Shown here piece after piece: positions 5,208 through 6,271 of a stretch of 6,271 bases of DNA (within the stretch, counting starts at the first letter, position 1; every line of letters begins with the position of its first letter). Position numbers and translations under genes: made by a program. The notes under the pieces were generated by a model. The model ran no database searches, was not told the DNA's origin, and saw only the letters and a program-made list of their open reading frames with translations. Source of the stretch: Methylotetracoccus sp. (GTDB lineage Bacteria; Pseudomonadota; Gammaproteobacteria; Methylococcales; Methylococcaceae); contig JALORT010000143.1 of NCBI GenBank assembly GCA_025458755.1, positions 1 to 6,271 on the forward strand. Direction: 5' to 3'.

Positions 5208-6271
5208 ATGTACCTCAGATTGCCCGGGCCCGCCGCCCTCTCGGAGTTTCGCAAGCAGAGGCTGCTGCTCAGTTTGCACGCTGTGTTGCCTTCGCTCCAA
5301 GACCTCGAGGCGCGCTACGAGCATCTGGTGGAATTGGATCGACCGCTGAGCGCGGAAGAGCGGCGGGTCTTGGACCGGATCTTGGATTACGGTCCTGCGC
5401 CGCCGGATTTTGGTGACGCCGAATACTTTGTCGTCACGCCGCGCCTCGGTACCCTCTCCCCCTGGTCGAGCAAGGCGTCGGAAATCGCCCGGCGCTGCGG
5501 ACTGTCCGCGGTCGCGCGGATCGAGCGGGCGGTCGTTTACGAACTTGCCGTGCACGACACCCTCACGCCGGAGCAAAGAAATGCCGTCGCGCAGCGACTG
5601 CATGACCGGATGACCCAAACGGTGCTCGCCGAGCAAGACGTCACACCGCTGTTCGTGCACAACGAACCGGCGCCGGCCGAAGTCATCCCGCTGCGCGCAA
5701 TGGGGCGTGCTGCATTGGATGCGGCCAACCAAAGCTTAGGGTTGGCGCTGTCGGTCGATGAACTGGATTACCTGGAGCTGAGTTTCCGCGAATTGGGCCG
5801 CGACCCGAGCAATGTCGAATTGATGATGTTTGCTCAAGCCAATTCCGAACACTGCCGGCACAAGATTTTCAATGCTGGCTGGTCGATTGATGGCGAGGCT
5901 CGAGCGGAGACGCTGTTCGGAATGATCCGGCACACCAAAGACGCGAATCCGGAAGGGATCATTTCCGCGTACCACGACAATGCGGCGATCGTGGAAGGTT
6001 TCGTCACCGAGGTGTTCCTGCGCGACCCGGACAGCGGGGCCTACGGCTATCGGAAAGAACCTGCCCATCTCATCATGAAGGTCGAGACCCACAATCATCC
6101 CACCGCGATCTCCCCCCATCCCGGCGCCGCTACCGGCTCGGGCGGGGAGATTCGCGACGAGGGGGCCACGGGCCGTGGTTCGCAGACCAAGGCGGGTTTG
6201 ACCGGGTTTTCCGTATCTCACCTTCGCATCCCGGGTTTCGTCCAGCCGTGGGAGACCGACTACGGCAAACC
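5208..6271 (+). CDS. purL: Phosphoribosylformylglycinamidine synthase, N-terminal part (cut by window edge)
   Basis: This reading frame runs open for 354 codons to the right window edge. PurL makes FGAM from FGAR, glutamine and ATP, the fourth step of purine synthesis. The sequence shows the large single-chain (about 1300-residue) form of proteobacteria: an N-terminal PurS-like domain (about 1-150, including VTPRLGTLSPWSSKA at 77-90), a linker region (about 165-210), and the start of the first synthetase domain with FAQANSEHCRHKIFNAGW at 208-225, THNHPTAISP at 294-303 and GGEIRDEGATGRG at 312-324. These blocks match E. coli PurL almost residue for residue. About 950 residues should follow, including the second synthetase domain and the glutaminase. 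The ATG at 5208 aligns with the E. coli N-terminus (LRLPGPAALSEFRKQRLL), but no Shine-Dalgarno precedes it. No frameshift or stop is seen. Confidence 0.97.
   Translation, partial: MYLRLPGPAALSEFRKQRLLLSLHAVLPSLQDLEARYEHLVELDRPLSAEERRVLDRILDYGPAPPDFGDAEYFVVTPRLGTLSPWSSKASEIARRCGLSAVARIERAVVYELAVHDTLTPEQRNAVAQRLHDRMTQTVLAEQDVTPLFVHNEPAPAEVIPLRAMGRAALDAANQSLGLALSVDELDYLELSFRELGRDPSNVELMMFAQANSEHCRHKIFNAGWSIDGEARAETLFGMIRHTKDANPEGIISAYHDNAAIVEGFVTEVFLRDPDSGAYGYRKEPAHLIMKVETHNHPTAISPHPGAATGSGGEIRDEGATGRGSQTKAGLTGFSVSHLRIPGFVQPWETDYGK

Noticed and set aside
5184..6221. Minus-strand open frames opposite purL (5184-5732 and 5736-6221).
   Set aside because: The plus strand encodes PurL continuously with strong family motifs, so these are shadows.

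Overview
The window reads as ordinary, GC-rich chromosomal DNA of a proteobacterium, most likely a gammaproteobacterium. The main clue is gene order: gcvR-bcp transcribed away from dapA-bamC across one short divergent region is the arrangement known from Escherichia coli and many other gammaproteobacteria. BamC and GcvR are themselves typical of that class. A PIN-PhoH gene behind bcp, a short one-domain BamC, and purL rather than purC as the next gene all differ from E. coli, so this is not an enteric. I cannot name the genus from sequence alone.

Layout. Positions 1-681 (+) hold the 3' part of an ABC ATPase of the polysaccharide-export (Wzt/KpsT-like) type, cut by the window edge. It converges on a minus-strand operon, gcvR (3227-2697), bcp (2670-2197) and phoH/PIN (2114-699). 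That operon ends in a good intrinsic terminator (690-657) that overlaps the last codons of the ABC gene. Positions 3228-3387 are the divergent regulatory region. To its right on the plus strand lie dapA (3388-4263) and bamC (4260-4997), which overlap by ATGA and are translationally coupled. A 210-base gap with two overlapping hairpins follows, and then the first 354 codons of purL (5208 to the window end).

The genes are mostly housekeeping: lysine/peptidoglycan precursor synthesis (DapA), outer-membrane protein assembly (BamC), purine synthesis (PurL), control of glycine cleavage (GcvR), peroxide defence (BCP) and probably RNA metabolism (PIN-PhoH). I found no mobile element, CRISPR array, functional RNA gene or new defence system. 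The points most worth a second look are the terminator read as protein at the end of the ABC gene, the PIN-PhoH protein in an operon with a peroxiredoxin and an ACT regulator, the alternative hairpins before purL, and the shortened BamC.
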